Below are positions 60,563-64,000 of a stretch of 64,000 bases of DNA, piece after piece. The stretch is taken from assembly GCA_019915015.1 (NCBI GenBank), contig JAHBBC010000002.1, forward strand, positions 1,860,001-1,924,000, given 5' to 3'. The notes beneath the pieces are model-generated. The model saw only the letters and a program-made list of their open reading frames with translations. It had not been told where the DNA came from and searched no databases. The stretch's first letter is position 1; each line of letters starts with the position of its first letter. The stretch is from Auriscalpium vulgare. Its lineage: Eukaryota > Basidiomycota > Agaricomycetes > Russulales > Auriscalpiaceae. Position numbers and translations under genes: made by a program.

Positions 60563-63500
60563 ATGCCGACGAGAGCATCGACGGCGGCGGCGGCGGTAGC
60601 CGCTGCAGCTGCAGCACCCTCAACGCCCGTGAAGACTGAAACGGCTGCGCCGGTATCCACGCGTACGACCCGTTCCCGCGCAGCCGCCGCCGCCGTGCCC
60701 GCTGCTGGCAAGGAGAATGGGAACGCGGTGTCATTGAACAAGGGGAAGGGGCAGGGGGCTCCCAAGCGCGCTCCGAAGAATGGCAAGGCGAAGAAAGAGA
60801 AAGAGGAGCAGCAGTACTGCCTGTGCCGGGGCTCGGACGATGGCACGCCGATGGTACAGTGTTCGCAATGCGATGACTGGTATGTCTGCTGCGCTGGTAT
60901 TCGTTATAGGATGCTCATGTCACCGTGTCGTGTAGGTATCACTTTCGCTGCGTAGCGGTCTCCGATGACGAGGCCGGCGAAATTGGTGAGTTTGCTGCGG
61001 ACCCACGCCACAGCCTCCTCGGTCACTAACTCTGTTCACCACAGTGACATACGTTTGCCCACCTTGTCACGAGAAGACTGGCCGACAGACCGTAAGTAAG
61101 TACCTGATGCCCTCCCATACCTTCAGACTCCCTTTGCGCTGCCGTGGTTATTTTGTACAATTTCTATCCTGTAACGACGCCGGTGCTCGCAACAACGTCG
61201 TTCTGAGCTGCATACTGTTCTGTTCGTTGGCCGCGCATGCGCTCGAGCGCCTCTGAGTGATCACTTGTGCGCCAGTCCGCCGACGACTTCTCGATCTCCC
61301 GCGAGAAGTTGTTATAAGCCGGCAGACGAGCCCAACCGTGTTGCAGCGCGGGTTACTACGATACGAGCGGTTACCGTTTGCTACACCGTTTGCTACGATG
61401 ACGGCTTTCAATTGTTTTGCACCGTCCCCATGCGAGTGCCCCACGCTAACTTTCGTGTGTTTGCTAGTGGATTGGGAGGGCCCCGAGGCCCTCGAAGAGA
61501 CAACGCAAACCGAGCCGAAGTCAACGCGACCGACTTCACGTAGGCTTCCGAGGCCATCAAAACCAGCGCGGGCGGAGGAATCGGAAGAGTCAGAGGCGGA
61601 GCAAAAGCCAGTCCCCGCAGAGGTGTCGGAGTCCAGTGACGACGCGAGCGAGGACGAGTACGTCGACGAGGATGGGGGAGGAAAATCTGCAGCAGGCAAG
61701 GTGCGTTGCAATATTGATTGCCAGACGTTCATAGCGCTGAACACCCCTTGCAGCGTTCTAGGCGAAAAGTGGCCGCCTCGTCAGACTCAGAGCCGGATAA
61801 CGAGTCGACGAACAAGGCGTCAACAAGTAAGAATGCCCAGGGCCGCCGCGCAAGCGTTGCGTCGGCGAAATCCACATCCCCCACACCGACTCACCTGAAG
61901 CGCAAGCAGTCGACTGCCGCGCAGTCTACCCCTCCTGTCAAGCGGAAGAAGTCTGAAGCCGGTTCCAGCGCTGCGGATGATGCCACCCGCAAGTATTGCC
62001 TTACGAAGCTGACCGAGTTGTTCTCTGGGATCTTCAACAAGTATCCGTTTGTCGATGTCGAGGGAGATGGCGAGCCCGTAGAAAAGGCGCCGGAAGATCT
62101 GTCTGACGACGAGAAGGTGTCCATTGCGAACAAAGCAAGTGCATTTTCTGTGGCGCTCGAACAGTGCATGTACGAGTCGTACTCGGAGCCAGACAAGCAG
62201 GGCAAGCCGAATGCGGGCGGAAAGTACAAGTAAGCCATTTCGTATTCTGCACGCAGCGAACCGAGACTGACATATATTACACTCTCAGGGAACGCTTCCG
62301 CATGATCACGTTCAACTTACAGCAAGCCGACCGCATCGCGCTCCACAAGCACATCACATCTGGCAAAGTCACACCCGCGCAAATATCTGTTATGTCGTCG
62401 ACGGACCTTGCCTCCGAGGACCGCCAACAAGCCATCAAGCTGGCTGAACAGGAAGCCCTGGAGCACTCGATTTTGCAGAAGGCCACCGTTCCGCGCGCGA
62501 AGATCACGCACAAGGGACTGCAAGACATCGAAGACGTCAATGAAGAGCTGACGAAACAGCGTGAGCGCGAAATTGCCCGCGAGAACGAGGAGGAAGAGCG
62601 TGAACGCCGTGAGCGTGAGCGACTGCTTCGCATCAGGCCTGTTACTCAAGGCTCGATGCCCCCGGAGTCGCCCATCACGCCCCATACGCCATCGACTTGG
62701 GGCGCGCCGCCACCTGTCCCTGGGTCTGCCGGTATGCCTGGCGGTTCACGTCCGCCCACCAACCCACTCTTCATCCCATCGGTGTCCGATTTCTCGCAAA
62801 ATATAGAGCACGAACTGAACTTGGGCGACTTCATTCACATGGACGACGAGCCACCCAGCGACGAGCTTCTCACGCCGGACCTCATGCGCACGCCCGCTGC
62901 CGTCGAAGCATCCGACCCCATGCACACGGATAAGCAGACCAAGTCGACACTCGTACCCACACCTGTGCAGACGACGGGTATCTCGCCGTTCGCCGCGAGC
63001 AAGCCAGACATGCCGCCGCGCGCGTCCTTTGATCTCAACGCGCTGTGGACGGCGCAGGAGGACGGTGCAGTGGATGAAGACAAACCCGTCGAGCACCCAC
63101 CGACCACGCACGAGCAGGACACGCACGTACCGATGAATGTAGATGTCGCCGCAGACGTCGACGTCGATGTGCGATTGCAGGGGGTTGCAGAGGCTGGAGA
63201 CGATCTCGACTTCGATATGTTTTTGGGCGACAACGAAGACAAGCCAACGGCTCCGGAGGCAGCGCAGGTGAGCCCTGAGGAGTTATTCGAGAATCTACCG
63301 CGCGTTTGGTCGGGCATCGTGAGTTGTTCTACTATTGTTATTGTCATTTACTTACATCCGTCACAACTAGGTGAGCATGCCCATCGACTCAGGTACGCCT
63401 CAAGAAATCCGTGTCGATGCGCGACCAGTGGGAGGACGCTCATTGGAACCCAACTCCGTACTGTGGCAAACCTTATTCCCTGTCGATCATCTCCGCATAG

Positions 63501-64000
63501 ATGGTCGTGTTCCCGTTCCCGCCTCCTCCCAGTACCTCCTGCAGTCGCGCATGAACTCCACAAAAGAGCTTGTTGCCGTGGTATTCAGTACGGACACAGA
63601 GGCAGACCAAACCGCCCTCAGAAGCCTGTCAGACTATCTGCTTGCGAAAGAGTGCGTGTTGCATGACTTGATCTTTGTACTTCGATCTCTTACTCATGCG
63701 TTGCCTACACAGGCGACATGGTCTTATCTTTCCTTGGGGAAACCGAGGTCGAGACTGGGGAAAAGAGCTGTATGTTATCCCGCTGCTTCAGGCACACACT
63801 ATCCCAGACTACATCGACATTCTGGATGACCTTAAAATCCCCAAGGATCGAAAGAAGGACTACCTCGTAGGCATCTGGGTGCTGCAAAGGGGCAAGCTGG
63901 CTCCATTGCCTGCACGACGGCCGCAACCGCAACTGCAAGCGCAACCACAGCCCCACCCGCAGCCTCTTCCCACCCCGCAGTTCCCCTCCTTCAGCCCGCC
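60563..64000 (+). CDS. Bye1-like transcription regulator: PHD finger, TFIIS central domain, SPOC domain (partial)
   Basis: Eight exons are visible: 60563-60879, 60936-60985, 61045-61095, 61468-61700, 61754-62229, 62289-63318, 63371-63651, 63713-64000, with the 3' end beyond the window. The N-terminus is Ala/Lys-rich. A PHD finger follows (about residues 82-140: YCLCRGSDDGTPMVQCSQCD, YHFRCVAVSDDE, YVCPPCHEKTGR). After an acidic linker comes the TFIIS middle domain (about 298-455: KYCLTKLTELFSGIF, ERFRMITFNLQQADRIALHK). A SPOC domain begins near 720 (SLEPNSVLWQTLFPVDHL, HGLIFPWGNRGRDWGKELYV). Yeast Bye1 binds H3K4me3 through its PHD and RNA polymerase II through the TFIIS-like domain. The intron between exons 3 and 4 is 372 nt, several times the usual length. 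Confidence 0.9.

Overview
The window is nuclear DNA of a filamentous basidiomycete, most likely an Agaricomycete. Genes are densely packed on both strands and split by many very short introns (mostly 46-65 nt, GT...AG). GC and CpG content are high outside two special blocks. The gene set fits: DUF6535 membrane proteins, F-box/LRR proteins, a Cdc15-type kinase and standard fungal housekeeping genes. I inferred roughly 110 introns by hand. For every complete gene the joined exons give an uninterrupted frame whose length is a multiple of three. Gene identities come from recognised family motifs, not from database searches.

Layout, left to right. 1-701 (-): NDUFAF7-type methyltransferase, cut by the window edge. 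931-5192 (+): MMS19, 22 exons including a 9-nt microexon. 5557-7404 (+): triose-phosphate-transporter-family carrier. 7801-11780 (-): DUF6535 gene A. 13040-14974 (+): conserved disordered protein of unknown function. 15503-16477 (-): F-box protein. 16923-17498 (-): Erv1/ALR sulfhydryl oxidase. 17871-19288 (-): ZIP zinc transporter. 21583-23479 (+): MFS monocarboxylate-permease-like carrier. 24240-27366 (-): AP180/YAP1801 clathrin adaptor. 28013-30504 (+): GH47 alpha-mannosidase. 31065-33146 (+): glycerol kinase. 33374-35706 (-): Dbp9 RNA helicase. 35930-37015 (+): SAICAR synthetase. 37218-38792 (+): HIT zinc-finger protein. 38793-42791: gene-poor, with a degenerate tandem repeat of about 216 bp. 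42792-48495 (+): Cdc15-like kinase with CH and C1 domains. 49435-50545 (-): second F-box protein. 50870-52390 (+): NASP/Hif1-type histone chaperone. 52509-54067 (-): gamma-glutamyl phosphate reductase. 54509-58857 (+): DUF6535 gene B. 59166-60111 (-): unknown protein with repeated FGPNGSYF-like modules. 60563-64000 (+): Bye1-like PHD/TFIIS-M/SPOC protein, cut by the right edge.

No biosynthetic cluster is visible. The genes are mostly unrelated housekeeping functions arranged as divergent or convergent pairs that probably share promoters or terminators.

The most unusual signal is compositional. Both DUF6535 paralogues, 43 kb apart and on opposite strands, have a CpG-rich 5' part that changes abruptly to a long body nearly free of CpG (no CpG by eye over about 1.25 kb in A; two over about 1.4 kb in B). 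This is what long-term cytosine methylation of a multicopy family would leave. Other points of note are seven introns that seem to use an AAG acceptor, an 18-bp minisatellite that overlaps a start codon, and the CH-kinase-C1 architecture of the Cdc15-like protein.
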